Assembly (NCBI RefSeq): GCF_032248455.1
Contig: NZ_JAVTTP010000001.1
Coordinates: 3,160,501 to 3,224,500, forward strand
Reading direction: 5' to 3'
Source: Pricia mediterranea
GTDB taxonomy: Bacteria; Bacteroidota; Bacteroidia; Flavobacteriales; Flavobacteriaceae
DNA length: 64,000 nucleotides
Part shown: in pieces, positions 33,524 to 42,468 of the stretch
Layout of the letters: every line of letters starts with the position of its first letter
How positions within the stretch are numbered: position 1 is the first letter of the stretch
Notes under the pieces: generated by a model
The model's input: only the letters and a program-made list of their open reading frames with translations
The model's database searches: none
What the model was told of the DNA's origin: nothing
Program-made: the position numbers and the translations under genes

Positions 33524-34222
33524 ATGAAACGATTTTTTGTCGTACTTCTTTTATTGTCTTTCGGCAATATGGGCGCCCAGACTTATGAAATCGGCGTCTT
33601 TGCCGGTGGGGCCAATAATATCGGCGATGTAGGACGTACCAATTATGTGCTGCCTTCGGATATCGCAGTTGGGGGGCTCTTCAAATGGAATATAGCCAAG
33701 CGTTACGCATGGCGGGCCAGTATGATCTACGGAAAATTTACGGCCGACGACTCGAAATCGAGCATTCCCTCGCGAAAGCAAAGGGGCCGGGTAATCAACA
33801 ATTCCATTCTTGAGGCTTCGGCGGGACTCGAATTTAATTTTGTGGAGTACAATCTACACCGGTTGGGCCCTGCTTTTACACCTTACCTATACACCGGGGT
33901 GACCTATTTCAGGTATGATTATAACTATTTCGATGCGGGACTCATGATGGACATCGGCCAAAAAGACGGTAGTTTCGCTATCCCCATGACAGTAGGGGCC
34001 AAATTGCGACTCAACCAGTTCTTGATCTTGGGGGCTGAAATCGGGGCGCGCTATACTTTTACGGACAACCTTGATGGCAGCAATCCCAAAAAACTGAACG
34101 TAAGCCGACAGCTCGGCGACCTACAGTTCGGTAACATTTTTAGCGACGATTGGTATGTTTTTTCCGGAATAACCCTAACTTACACTTTTGGCAGAAAGGC
34201 CTGTTGCGATAATTTTCAATAG
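33524..34222 (+). CDS. DUF6089 family outer-membrane-like protein
   Basis: A 232-residue protein starting MKRFFVVLLLLSFGNMGAQ, a signal peptide cut after AQ; the upstream start at 33482 would spoil it. The rest is beta-rich with aromatic residues (FAGGANNIGDVGRTNYVLPS, GLEFNFVEYNLHRLGPAF), as in a small outer-membrane barrel. The family is conserved in Bacteroidota just upstream of uppS and bamA. It may help the outer membrane; the function is unknown. Confidence 0.88.
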   Translation: MKRFFVVLLLLSFGNMGAQTYEIGVFAGGANNIGDVGRTNYVLPSDIAVGGLFKWNIAKRYAWRASMIYGKFTADDSKSSIPSRKQRGRVINNSILEASAGLEFNFVEYNLHRLGPAFTPYLYTGVTYFRYDYNYFDAGLMMDIGQKDGSFAIPMTVGAKLRLNQFLILGAEIGARYTFTDNLDGSNPKKLNVSRQLGDLQFGNIFSDDWYVFSGITLTYTFGRKACCDNFQ

Positions 34223-34267
34223 TTTTTCAATTAGACCGAAATTCCAGAACTAAACGCTAGGCATTTT

Positions 34268-34300
34268 TTGCTGTTCCGTTAACAGGAAATTGTATTTTTG
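34268..34300 (+). promoter_or_regulatory. Promoter upstream of uppS
   Basis: TTG (34268-34270), 22 bases, TATTTTTG (34293-34300), 135 bp before the uppS start. Together with the tight uppS-bamA spacing this suggests a transcript uppS-bamA. Confidence 0.6.
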
Positions 34301-34434
34301 CAAGCCGAAGACACGAACTAACTCATTTCGGATGCGCAAATTTAAAATTCTTCCAATTCAACAATGCTGCACGACGACACGGATCCGTCTCGCTACCCAT
34401 GCCTAAACCTTAAATCAATCGTATATCGACTTCA

Positions 34435-35175
34435 ATGAATTCCTTTGCCGACATCGACAAGAAAAACCTCCCCCGACACATCGCCATTATAATGGATGGT
34501 AACGGTCGATGGGCCAAAAAGCAGGGCAGACTGCGGGTGTTCGGCCATGAAAACGGGGTTGATACCGTACGGAAGACGGTTGAAAACTGTGTCGAGATCA
34601 ATATTGAATACCTTACCTTATATACGTTCTCGACCGAAAACTGGAAACGGCCCAAACTGGAGATCGACATCCTGATGAAACTGTTGGTCTCGTCCTTAAA
34701 AAAGGAACTTCACACCTTTATGGAAAACAATGTACGCTTGAACGCCATCGGCGATATTAATTCCCTTCCCAAAAAAGCCTATCGGGAGCTCAAAGAGGTA
34801 ATGGAGAAGACGAAAAACCATACCGGAATGACCCTGACCTTGGCCCTAAGCTATGGGGCGCGAGAGGAAATAAAGAAGGCCGTAAAAGAAATCAGTATCA
34901 AAGTTAAAAATAATATAATTTCAACCGATGATATAGACGAAACCATTATAAATACTCATCTTTACACGCACGATTTGCCTGATGTAGATTTGCTTATCCG
35001 GACCAGTGGGGAATGTCGGATCAGCAATTTTTTGCTTTGGCAGATCGCTTATGCCGAACTTTATTTTATCGACGTATTTTGGCCCGATTTCAGCGACCTA
35101 CATTTAGCGGAGGCCATACAAAGTTATCAGAACAGAGAAAGAAGATTTGGAAAAACCAGCGAACAACTCAACTGA
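34435..35175 (+). CDS. uppS: Isoprenyl transferase (undecaprenyl diphosphate synthase)
   Basis: A 246-residue cis-prenyltransferase that makes the C55 carrier lipid for cell-wall and surface-polymer synthesis. The catalytic Asp is D21 in HIAIIMDGNGRWAKKQG. Other marks are FSTENWKRP and the end LIRTSGECRISNFLLWQIAY, ELYFIDVFWPDF. The stop is 4 bp before the bamA start. Confidence 0.96.
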   Translation: MNSFADIDKKNLPRHIAIIMDGNGRWAKKQGRLRVFGHENGVDTVRKTVENCVEINIEYLTLYTFSTENWKRPKLEIDILMKLLVSSLKKELHTFMENNVRLNAIGDINSLPKKAYRELKEVMEKTKNHTGMTLTLALSYGAREEIKKAVKEISIKVKNNIISTDDIDETIINTHLYTHDLPDVDLLIRTSGECRISNFLLWQIAYAELYFIDVFWPDFSDLHLAEAIQSYQNRERRFGKTSEQLN

Positions 35176-35179
35176 CGAT

Positions 35180-37798
35180 ATGAAGCAGTTCATATCCCTT
35201 CAACCTTTATTTACCCTTCTACTACTCTTACTAACCACATTTGCCGTCGCACAAGAACTTTCTTTCGAAGACGGTAAAAAATATATTTTAGGAGGACTTG
35301 AGGTAACCGGACTACAGAGCTATAACGAGCAGACGGTGAAGACCTATACCGGCTTACGGGTGGGCCAGCCCATTACCGTTCCCGGGGACGAGATCAGTAG
35401 TGTAATCAACAAATTATGGGGCCTTGAGCTTTTCCGCGATATTGACTTCTTCATTACCGATATCGACGGTGACAAAATCTTTCTGGAATTGCACATTACC
35501 GAGCGTCCCACCCTATCCGATATCAAGGTCAACGGGGTAAAACCTCGAAAGGTCGATGGTATTCTTGACGATACGGACCTAAAGAAAGGAAAGAAGATTA
35601 CCGAGAGCCTAATCGCAAATACCAAAAACTATCTCGAAAACAAGTACAAAAAGGAAGGCTATCTGAACGCCAAGGTGGCCATCGCGGTAGCCAACGATAC
35701 CTCCCAGACCAATGCCCAAAAAATGGTCATCAACGTCAATAAAGGAGACAAGGTCAAGATAAAGAAGATTATTTTCGAGGGGAACGAGCAGCTATCGGAC
35801 AGCAGGTTGCGCGGCGCGATGAAGAAGACCAAGCAGAAACAGTTCTTTCGATTTTGGAAGAAGTCCAAATTTATTGCGGAAGATTACGAGAACGACAAGC
35901 AATTATTGATCGATAGATATGCGGAAAACGGCTACCGGGATGCCCGGATCGTTTCCGATTCCATTATCAAGGTCGATGAAAACAATATCAACCTGAAATT
36001 CGATATCGAGGAAGGCGATAAGTATTATTTTGGCGAAATCGACTTTGTGGGCAATACGGTCTATACGGATAGACAGTTGGCCTCGGTGCTTGGCGTAAAA
36101 AAGGGGGATACATACAACGGGGTGCTGTTGCGCGAACGTATCGCAGATGACTCGAAACCCGACGCCGAAGACCTTACCAACCTCTATCAGAACAGTGGTT
36201 ATCTCTTTTCAAGCATCAATCCGGTGGAAGTATCGGCGCAGAACGATACCATCGATTTTGAGATCCGGATCATAGAGGGCAAGGAGACCTTTTTAGACCA
36301 TGTCGATGTCGTGGGCAACGACCGTACCAACGATCATGTGATCTATCGGGAACTGCGAACCCGGCCCGGACAGAAATACAATAAAAGCGATATCATTAGA
36401 ACGATCCAGGAGTTGCAGCAACTGGGCTATTTCGATGCGGAGCAGATCAGTCCCGACATTTTAAACCCGAATCCCAATGAGGGTTCCGTGGATCTCAAAT
36501 GGAACCTTGTGGAATCGGGGTCGAGCCAGATCGAGCTGCAGGGCGGTTATGGTGGTGGTGGCTTTATCGGTACGCTCGGTCTTTCGTTCAATAACTTTTC
36601 GATAAAGAATATTTTCAACGGCGAGGCGTATAAACCGGTACCTATGGGCGACGGACAGACCTTTGCGATGCGGGTGCAGGCGAGCCGATCGTTCAGGGTG
36701 TACAGCCTGAATTTTGCCGAGCCCTGGTTCGGGGGGAAAAAACCGGTACGGTTCAGTTTGAACTTTTCGCGGACCCAACAGTTCAGGACCGATTTCAGGA
36801 ATTCCACCAGAAGCAGGCTAAAGGTTATCAAGGATGAAGGTTTTTCTATTACATCCGTCTCCGCCGGCTTGGCCAAGCGCGTGCAGTGGCCCGATGATTA
36901 TTTTACCGTTTCCCATTCCTTAGGGTATCAGTTGTACGAGTTTAATAACTATAACTTAGGGCTATTTAATATAACCAATGGAACTAGTAACTCCTTAACT
37001 TATACCTTGGGTATTTCGAGAAATGCCATTTCGGGCGGTCGTATATTTCCGAGAGGAGGATCTAATTTTGAGGTTACTGCACGCTTGACACCACCCTACT
37101 CCCTGTTCAGCAACAAAGATTACGCTTCGCTGCGGGATAGAAACAAAGAACTGGTTCCCATCGTACGGGCACAGGGAGGTCAAAATACGCCTGAAAGAAG
37201 GGAGCTTGAAGACATCGACCAACAACGTTTCAAATGGCTGGAATACTACAAGCTGAAGTTCAAGGGAGATTGGTACACTACACTGGTCGGGAGCGGCGAC
37301 AAGTCGTTGGTGCTTCGCACCAATGCGGAATTCGGTTTTCTGGGAAGCTATAACAACGACGTCGGCGACGTACCCTTTGAGCGATTTTTCGTTGGAGGCG
37401 ACGGCATGGGCAATTTCACCTTGGATGGTAGGGATATCATCGCCTTGAGGGGTTACAAAAATCAGTCATTGACCCCCGTTGACCCATTGACCCGACAGCA
37501 AGAGGGCGGGCTGGTATATAACAAATATTCATTGGAACTTCGATATCCATTGACCCTGAAGCCTTCCGCCTCGATATACGGACTAACTTTTTTGGAAGCG
37601 GGGAACGCTTTCCGCAATTTTCAGGAATTTAATCCGTTTGACTTAAAAAGGTCTGCCGGGGTGGGGCTGCGCATTTTTATGCCGGCGTTCGGACTGTTGG
37701 GTATCGATTTTGGCTACGGCTTCGATCCCGACAATACGGGACAGGAAACCAGTCCGCACGGCTGGGAGACCCATTTTATTATCGGACAACAGTTTTAA
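35180..37798 (+). CDS. bamA: Outer membrane protein assembly factor BamA
   Basis: An 872-residue Omp85 protein that inserts beta-barrel proteins into the outer membrane. The start MKQFISLQPLFTLLLLLLTT (35180) gives a signal peptide ending FAVAQ. POTRA domains fill about residues 30-440 (GLEVTGLQSYNEQTVKTYTG, FEGNEQLSDSRLRGAMKKTK, FVGNTVYTDRQLASVLGVKK, VVGNDRTNDHVIYRELRTRP). The 16-strand barrel follows to residue 872 with a C-terminal aromatic end IIGQQF. It is followed, after a 360-bp gap, by two Skp-like genes. Confidence 0.96.
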   Translation: MKQFISLQPLFTLLLLLLTTFAVAQELSFEDGKKYILGGLEVTGLQSYNEQTVKTYTGLRVGQPITVPGDEISSVINKLWGLELFRDIDFFITDIDGDKIFLELHITERPTLSDIKVNGVKPRKVDGILDDTDLKKGKKITESLIANTKNYLENKYKKEGYLNAKVAIAVANDTSQTNAQKMVINVNKGDKVKIKKIIFEGNEQLSDSRLRGAMKKTKQKQFFRFWKKSKFIAEDYENDKQLLIDRYAENGYRDARIVSDSIIKVDENNINLKFDIEEGDKYYFGEIDFVGNTVYTDRQLASVLGVKKGDTYNGVLLRERIADDSKPDAEDLTNLYQNSGYLFSSINPVEVSAQNDTIDFEIRIIEGKETFLDHVDVVGNDRTNDHVIYRELRTRPGQKYNKSDIIRTIQELQQLGYFDAEQISPDILNPNPNEGSVDLKWNLVESGSSQIELQGGYGGGGFIGTLGLSFNNFSIKNIFNGEAYKPVPMGDGQTFAMRVQASRSFRVYSLNFAEPWFGGKKPVRFSLNFSRTQQFRTDFRNSTRSRLKVIKDEGFSITSVSAGLAKRVQWPDDYFTVSHSLGYQLYEFNNYNLGLFNITNGTSNSLTYTLGISRNAISGGRIFPRGGSNFEVTARLTPPYSLFSNKDYASLRDRNKELVPIVRAQGGQNTPERRELEDIDQQRFKWLEYYKLKFKGDWYTTLVGSGDKSLVLRTNAEFGFLGSYNNDVGDVPFERFFVGGDGMGNFTLDGRDIIALRGYKNQSLTPVDPLTRQQEGGLVYNKYSLELRYPLTLKPSASIYGLTFLEAGNAFRNFQEFNPFDLKRSAGVGLRIFMPAFGLLGIDFGYGFDPDNTGQETSPHGWETHFIIGQQF

Positions 37799-38159
37799 AA
37801 ATCTAGAAAAGAGAATATAGAGAAAAGAATATAGACACAACTGCCATGATTGCGTTTTTATTGATTTCGAAAATCATGTCTTTTTGGGAACGCGATACGA
37901 CGACTAGGGCTGAAAAGGCGCCGCGAAAGTTTAAATACGCGACGGGAACCTAAAGCTCGAATGTTAAGGCTAGTCCTTTTTCGGTTGCGGGTACTTCTTT
38001 TTTAGCGAGTCATATATGTAGAGGCAAGGAAGAGCGTAACGCCAGTATACCACGTAATAATCTTGTTTTACATCCATATCTTTTTTCTCTTTTCTCTGCT
38101 CTTTTTTCTTTTTTCAACTTTTGGCACGATATTTTCTATAAGGGTTAAACGACTTAACA
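37799..38159. other. Gap between bamA and the first skp gene, with a terminator-like hairpin
   Basis: CATGATT (37845-37851) pairs with AATCATG (37872-37878) and TCTTTTT follows, a likely terminator for bamA. Before it GAATATA occurs twice in a worn purine repeat. A pyrimidine tract with TTTCTCT-like units at about 38082-38125 precedes the skp gene. No ORF is found. Confidence 0.5.
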
Positions 38160-38987
38160 ATGAAACCAAAAGCGAACGTTCTTTTAGTACTGACAATCGT
38201 CCTTTTTTCGACCTGTTATACCTTTGCCCAACGAGGAGTGCGTATTGGCTACGTCGATATGGAATATATTCTCGAAAATGTGGAGGAGTACCGTGAGGCC
38301 ACCGAACAGCTGGCGGATAAGGTGCAGAAGTGGAAAATTGAGATCGAACAAAGGCAGAGCGCGGTCGAGCAGATGAAAAATGACCTAAGTGCCGAACGCG
38401 TGCTCCTTACCGATGAGCTGATAGCCGAACGGGAAGAGGAGATACAGATCATGGAAAAGGAGATGATCCAATATCAGCAAGACCGCTTCGGTCCCGAAGG
38501 TGACCTAGTTTTACAAAAGCGGCGATTGATTCAACCGATCCAAGACCAAGTGTTCAACGAGGTACAAAAGATTGGGGCCAATAAAAAATATGATTTTATT
38601 TTTGATAAATCTGCGGATGTCGTAATGTTGTACTCCGAAAACCGCTGGGATATCAGTGATTTGGTTTTACGGGGCATTGCACGGACAAGAAAGGTGAGTG
38701 CACCGAAAAAAAAGGCGGATCGCCGGAACTCCCTTCAAGATTTCGAGGAAGAAGAAGCGCTGACGGAAGAGGTCAGTGAGGCCATTAAGGAGCGACAGCA
38801 GCAGGCCGAGCAAGCCCAAGAAACACGAAAAAGGACTGCGGACGAAAGAAGGGCCGAACAGGTGAAATTGCGGGAAGAACGTAAAAAGGCCTACGAGGCA
38901 AGAAGAAAAAAGCTTTTGGAAGAACGCGAAGCAAAAAGACAGGAGAGGTTGGAAGAACGTCAGCAAGAGAAAGATTCCGTTGAGTAA
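38160..38987 (+). CDS. OmpH/Skp-family periplasmic chaperone, long form
   Basis: A 275-residue protein with signal peptide MKPKANVLLVLTIVLFSTCY (cut near TFAQ). The Skp core (RIGYVDMEYILENVEEYREA, then a long coiled coil, then YDFIFDKSADVVMLYSENRW) covers residues 25-165. The last 90 residues are a highly charged helix rich in Glu, Arg and Gln (EERKKAYEARRKKLLEER), longer than classical Skp. It should hold unfolded outer-membrane proteins in the periplasm for BamA. Confidence 0.9.
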   Translation: MKPKANVLLVLTIVLFSTCYTFAQRGVRIGYVDMEYILENVEEYREATEQLADKVQKWKIEIEQRQSAVEQMKNDLSAERVLLTDELIAEREEEIQIMEKEMIQYQQDRFGPEGDLVLQKRRLIQPIQDQVFNEVQKIGANKKYDFIFDKSADVVMLYSENRWDISDLVLRGIARTRKVSAPKKKADRRNSLQDFEEEEALTEEVSEAIKERQQQAEQAQETRKRTADERRAEQVKLREERKKAYEARRKKLLEEREAKRQERLEERQQEKDSVE

Positions 38988-39006
38988 ACAAGATGCACTT
39001 CTCTTA

Positions 39007-39038
39007 ATAACTAACCATAAATTATAACTAACCATAAA
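39007..39038 (+). repeat. Two copies of a 15-bp repeat upstream of the second skp gene
   Basis: ATAACTAACCATAAA occurs at 39007-39021 and 39024-39038, 17 bp apart. The leader that follows to 39088 is also A/C-rich and low in complexity. Confidence 0.85.
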
Positions 39039-39087
39039 CTCAATAATTAACAAACCCGACACTCAAATCATTAAAATTAACACTCAA

Positions 39088-39597
39088 ATGAAACATTTAA
39101 AAAAGATTACAGTAGCCTTAGTACTATTTGTTGCCGCGACTGGTTTTATTAATGCACAAAGCAAAATCGCACATATCGATGTAACACAACTGCTTAGCGC
39201 CATGCCCGAAATGAAGTCTGCAGAGGCGGAACTGAAGAAGTTATCGGAAACCTATAACGCCGATATCGAGAGTTCGATGACCGAGCTAAAGAACAAGTAC
39301 ACCCTGTACGAAAACGAAGCGGCATCGAAAACACCCGAGGAAAACCAGAAGAGGGCCGAAGAACTTCAAGGGGCACAAAAGACAATAGGAGAGGCCCAGC
39401 AGACCGCCCAAAGGGAGCTGCAGAAGAAACAACAAGAGCTGTTCGCCCCCATTTCCGATAAGGCCAAAGCGGCCATTGAAAGAGTGGCGAACGAACAGGG
39501 GTACGATTATGTGATCGACGCCCAGGCCGGTGGCGGTCTTATCGTAGCCAACGGAAAAGATTTGTTGGCCGATGTGAAGAAGGAGTTGGGAATTTAG
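39088..39597 (+). CDS. OmpH/Skp-family periplasmic chaperone
   Basis: A 169-residue Skp of normal length with signal peptide MKHLKKITVALVLFVAATGF (cut after INAQ). The core is KIAHIDVTQLLSAMPEMKSA, then a coiled coil, then YDYVIDAQAGGGLIVANG. It is the second copy after the longer paralogue at 38160. A strong terminator at 39619-39653 ends the cluster. Confidence 0.93.
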   Translation: MKHLKKITVALVLFVAATGFINAQSKIAHIDVTQLLSAMPEMKSAEAELKKLSETYNADIESSMTELKNKYTLYENEAASKTPEENQKRAEELQGAQKTIGEAQQTAQRELQKKQQELFAPISDKAKAAIERVANEQGYDYVIDAQAGGGLIVANGKDLLADVKKELGI

Positions 39598-39618
39598 GAT
39601 CTACCCATCTAAAGCTTG

Positions 39619-39653
39619 TAAAGACGTCCGCTGCGAAGCGGACGTCTTTATTT
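39619..39653 (+). terminator. Rho-independent terminator after the skp genes
   Basis: A 14-bp perfect stem (TAAAGACGTCCGCT, loop GCGA) followed by TTTATTT, 22 bp after the second skp stop. Its pairing also suits termination from the converging glycosyltransferase gene. Confidence 0.85.
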
Positions 39654-39668
39654 GGTGCAATGGCGATT

Positions 39669-40529
39669 CTAGCGTTCCTTCAAAAGTTTACGGCGTATGT
39701 TGTCCCATCTCAATTTTCGGATATAAGCTCCCTCTTTTTCGTTGACCAAAAAAGGGGCTTTCTCCCTGTGTGCTTCGAGATAGCCTTGTATATTGTCTAA
39801 AAACGCCTTGAGGTTGCGTTGCTTCATTGCCATTTTTAGGGAAGCGATGGCCGTGATGGAAATTCCGTATCGCATGCAGAACATGGCCTTGCCCTGCAAT
39901 AGTTTTGCATTTTGGTCATAGGCATTTCCCGTGGGCCTCAGATGTTTTACATGTAGGTTGCTGTCGGTAAATATCCCGAAATTATGATATCGGGCCAGGA
40001 GCTCGTCAACGGTATCCCAGCCCATGGCATTACGGAGTCCTCCAATCGCTTTGAAACAGGCTTTGGAATAGGCCTTAAAGGCACCCCTCACATGGTCTTC
40101 GTTCATGGGGTGGTGGAGCTCCCATTGTCCGTTTTCATTCTTTTCATAGATGAAACCTCCGGCAATCCCCGCATTGGGATGACCCCTGAAGATATGGGCG
40201 ATTTTCTCAAAGTATTTATCGGGCAAGATGAGGTCCGCATCCAACTTTACCAAAAAATCGTAGTCGTCGTCAAGGAGCACCAATCCCTTCCGGAAAGCTT
40301 CTATGACCTTGCTTCCGGGCATATGGACTTCCGAGGAGACGCTGTTGAGCTTTTCGAAAATGGGACTCAGGGTCAAAAAAGTGTCGATGACCGCTTCGGT
40401 CCCATCTGTAGAATTGTCGTTGACCACCACTACCTTCTGCGGTTGCAAGGTCTGCCGCAAAATAGAGTTCAGCGTATCGGCCAAATAAGCTTCTTCGTTG
40501 TGGGCGGGGATTATTACGTAATACTTCAT
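39669..40529 (-). CDS. Family 2 glycosyltransferase
   Basis: A 286-residue GT-A enzyme without a membrane segment. Visible are the start MKYYVIIPAHNEEAYLADTL, the nucleotide-binding VVVVNDNSTDGT and the DxD motif in LVKLDADLILP (about residue 98). It moves a sugar from an NDP-sugar; donor and acceptor are unknown. It lies 185 bp after the methyltransferase gene on the same strand and may belong with the KASIII and methyltransferase genes. Confidence 0.88.
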   Translation of the reverse strand: MKYYVIIPAHNEEAYLADTLNSILRQTLQPQKVVVVNDNSTDGTEAVIDTFLTLSPIFEKLNSVSSEVHMPGSKVIEAFRKGLVLLDDDYDFLVKLDADLILPDKYFEKIAHIFRGHPNAGIAGGFIYEKNENGQWELHHPMNEDHVRGAFKAYSKACFKAIGGLRNAMGWDTVDELLARYHNFGIFTDSNLHVKHLRPTGNAYDQNAKLLQGKAMFCMRYGISITAIASLKMAMKQRNLKAFLDNIQGYLEAHREKAPFLVNEKEGAYIRKLRWDNIRRKLLKER

Positions 40530-40696
40530 TTAAATAGCAAAATTCTGGGCTTGTGCAAAGGGCCGAAGGTCAAGAACCGGGAGCCAAGAGACAAGACTAG
40601 TTCTAAATGCCCAATTTATTCTGTGTTTATCCTATCCTGCCTGCTGCGATGACACTCAAACAAACTTCCCGAACACCTCATAACCGCTCAAGCCCA

Positions 40697-40720
40697 CTCA
40701 TAAACCTATAAACTCATAAA
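40697..40720 (-). repeat. Three 8-mers (TTTATGAG type) at the stop codon of the methyltransferase
   Basis: On the minus strand TTTATGAG, TTTATAGG, TTTATGAG follow each other from 40720, the first overlapping the TGA stop. A matching array follows the stop of the gene at 22553-23119. Confidence 0.75.
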
Positions 40721-41241
40721 CTCCCTTTTTCCGCATATACCAAATAATACCGCGGGGTAAGACTTCGCAGCAACGGCCGCACCCCGATTTTTCCAACGGG
40801 ATTTGTGAATTTCTCCCGATCCTTGATCTCCCAACCGGATTTTTCGAGCAGCCAGTCGAACTGCCAGTCCTCGAACTCGTGATAGTGCCGGTCCCAAACA
40901 TCGGTTTTACTCCGATAGGCGGGAGAAAACCAGAGTTTAAGGGGAATGCTGGCCACGAGTTTATCGGCCTTGATTTCCCGTAAGACATTGAAAGGGGACA
41001 CTAAATGTTCGAAAATTTCAAAGGCGGTGACCACCTCGGCGGATGATTTCTGTACAGAAGTGTAATCCACATCTAAATCTTCTCCTTTAGTGTTCTCAAC
41101 GGTATAGCCCTGCTCCACCATGATCTTTGAAAAAGGATTCTCGACCCCCAGATCTAAAATAGCTTCTTTGGTAGAAATGTGTTTTTGCAGGAACGACAGG
41201 GTGCGTTGAAAACGTTTGTCCGGATAGGTGTTCTCGTACAT
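40714..41241 (-). CDS. SAM-dependent methyltransferase, class I
   Basis: A 175-residue protein with a short Rossmann core: motif I is AILDLGVENPFS (about 32-43, modified from the usual glycine-rich loop), followed by DVDYTSVQ and VVTAFEIFEHLVSPFNVLRE (post-I and motif II). The later WDRHYHEFEDWQFDWLLEKS fits the family. It begins 1 bp after the KASIII stop codon, so the two are coupled. The substrate is unknown. Confidence 0.8.
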   Translation of the reverse strand: MYENTYPDKRFQRTLSFLQKHISTKEAILDLGVENPFSKIMVEQGYTVENTKGEDLDVDYTSVQKSSAEVVTAFEIFEHLVSPFNVLREIKADKLVASIPLKLWFSPAYRSKTDVWDRHYHEFEDWQFDWLLEKSGWEIKDREKFTNPVGKIGVRPLLRSLTPRYYLVYAEKGSL

Positions 41242-41242
41242 T

Positions 41243-42298
41243 TTAAATACTATAGACCATGGCGTTGACGTTCATGCCCGCGCCTACGCTGGCAAAGATA
41301 ACAACATCTCCCTTTTTTACCCGTTGATCTTTGAGTTTTCCGTTGCGCACCATATCGAACAAGGTGGGAATGGTCGCCACGGAACTATTGCCCAATTTGC
41401 CGATGCTCATGGGCATAATTCCAGATGGCACTTCCTTTTTATACAGCCCGTAAAATCGCTTTACGATGGCCTCGTCCATCTTCTCGTTGGCCTGATGGAT
41501 GAAAATTTTCTTTACGGAACCGATATCGACGCCGCTTTTTTCCAAACAGAGTGCCATCGCTTTGGGAACATAGGTAATTGCGAATTCATAAATTTTTCGC
41601 CCGTACATTTTAATGTACTTGGTGGTGTCTTTTGTTTCCCTATAGGATTTTCCATAGAACAAAAAATAAGCCTCTTCGTAGGTGTAGGAGGCACTTTCAT
41701 GGGCTAGAACTGATCCCGCACCTTCTTTGGCCTCGATGACCGTTGCACCTGCACCGTCGGAATAGATCATGGAATCGCGGTCGTAGGGGTCAACGATACG
41801 GGACAGGGTTTCTGCACCGATCACCAAGCATTTTTTGGCGATCCCGCTTTTGATGAACGCATGGGACTGAATCGAGCCTTCGATCCATCCGGGGCAACCG
41901 AAGAGCAGATCGTAGGCCACACATTTCGGATTTTTGATACGCAATTGATGCTTGACCCGGGTAGCTAGACTAGGTACGGTGTCACTTTGGGATTGTCCGT
42001 GGCCGACATCCCCGAAATTATGGGCGAAAATAATATAGTCAAGCTGCTCTTTATCGATACCCGCATCGGCAATGGCTTTTTCTGCGGCCAAATAAGCGAT
42101 ATCCGATGCGTTCAGCGTGTTGTCCACATAGCGTCTTTCTTCGATTCCGGTGATCGCACGGAATTTCTCGATAATACGGGAATTGTCCTGTTTGAACGGT
42201 GAGCCGTCCGAATTCAGGAATTCAGAGGTTTCAAAATTTTGGTTGGCAACAACCAAAGGAGGTATATAGCTTCCTGTTCCTGTGATTCCGATTGTCAT
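41243..42298 (-). CDS. 3-oxoacyl-ACP synthase III family protein
   Basis: A 351-residue thiolase-fold condensing enzyme from ATG 42298 (MTIGITGTGSYIPPL); the frame is open upstream to 42340. The active set is visible: Cys in YDLLFGCPGWIEG, His in KKIFIHQANEKMDEA, and Asn in GKLGNSSVATIP. FabH-type enzymes start chains from acyl-CoA and malonyl-ACP. Coupling to a methyltransferase, with a glycosyltransferase nearby, suggests a branch making a modified lipid and not the housekeeping FabH; this is inference. Confidence 0.87.
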   Translation of the reverse strand: MTIGITGTGSYIPPLVVANQNFETSEFLNSDGSPFKQDNSRIIEKFRAITGIEERRYVDNTLNASDIAYLAAEKAIADAGIDKEQLDYIIFAHNFGDVGHGQSQSDTVPSLATRVKHQLRIKNPKCVAYDLLFGCPGWIEGSIQSHAFIKSGIAKKCLVIGAETLSRIVDPYDRDSMIYSDGAGATVIEAKEGAGSVLAHESASYTYEEAYFLFYGKSYRETKDTTKYIKMYGRKIYEFAITYVPKAMALCLEKSGVDIGSVKKIFIHQANEKMDEAIVKRFYGLYKKEVPSGIMPMSIGKLGNSSVATIPTLFDMVRNGKLKDQRVKKGDVVIFASVGAGMNVNAMVYSI

Positions 42299-42415
42299 AA
42301 TGGGTGGGTAATTCGGTTTGTCGGATACAAGATAGTTCAAAGTCGATCGAGTTGTTTGCCCACATCTCTTTTTATACGATAGTCAGGGATTCGTGCGTGC
42401 GGCCTAAACCTATTG

Positions 42416-42446
42416 AAAAAGCCTTCCCGAAATTCCGGGAAGGCTT
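42416..42446 (-). terminator. Rho-independent terminator after gcvP
   Basis: An 11-bp stem (AAGCCTTCCCG with CGGGAAGGCTT, 42419-42446) followed on the minus strand by a T5 tract (complement of 42416-42420). It is 22 bp after the gcvP stop. Confidence 0.85.
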
Positions 42447-42468
42447 GTAGTCATTGATCGTGAACGCT

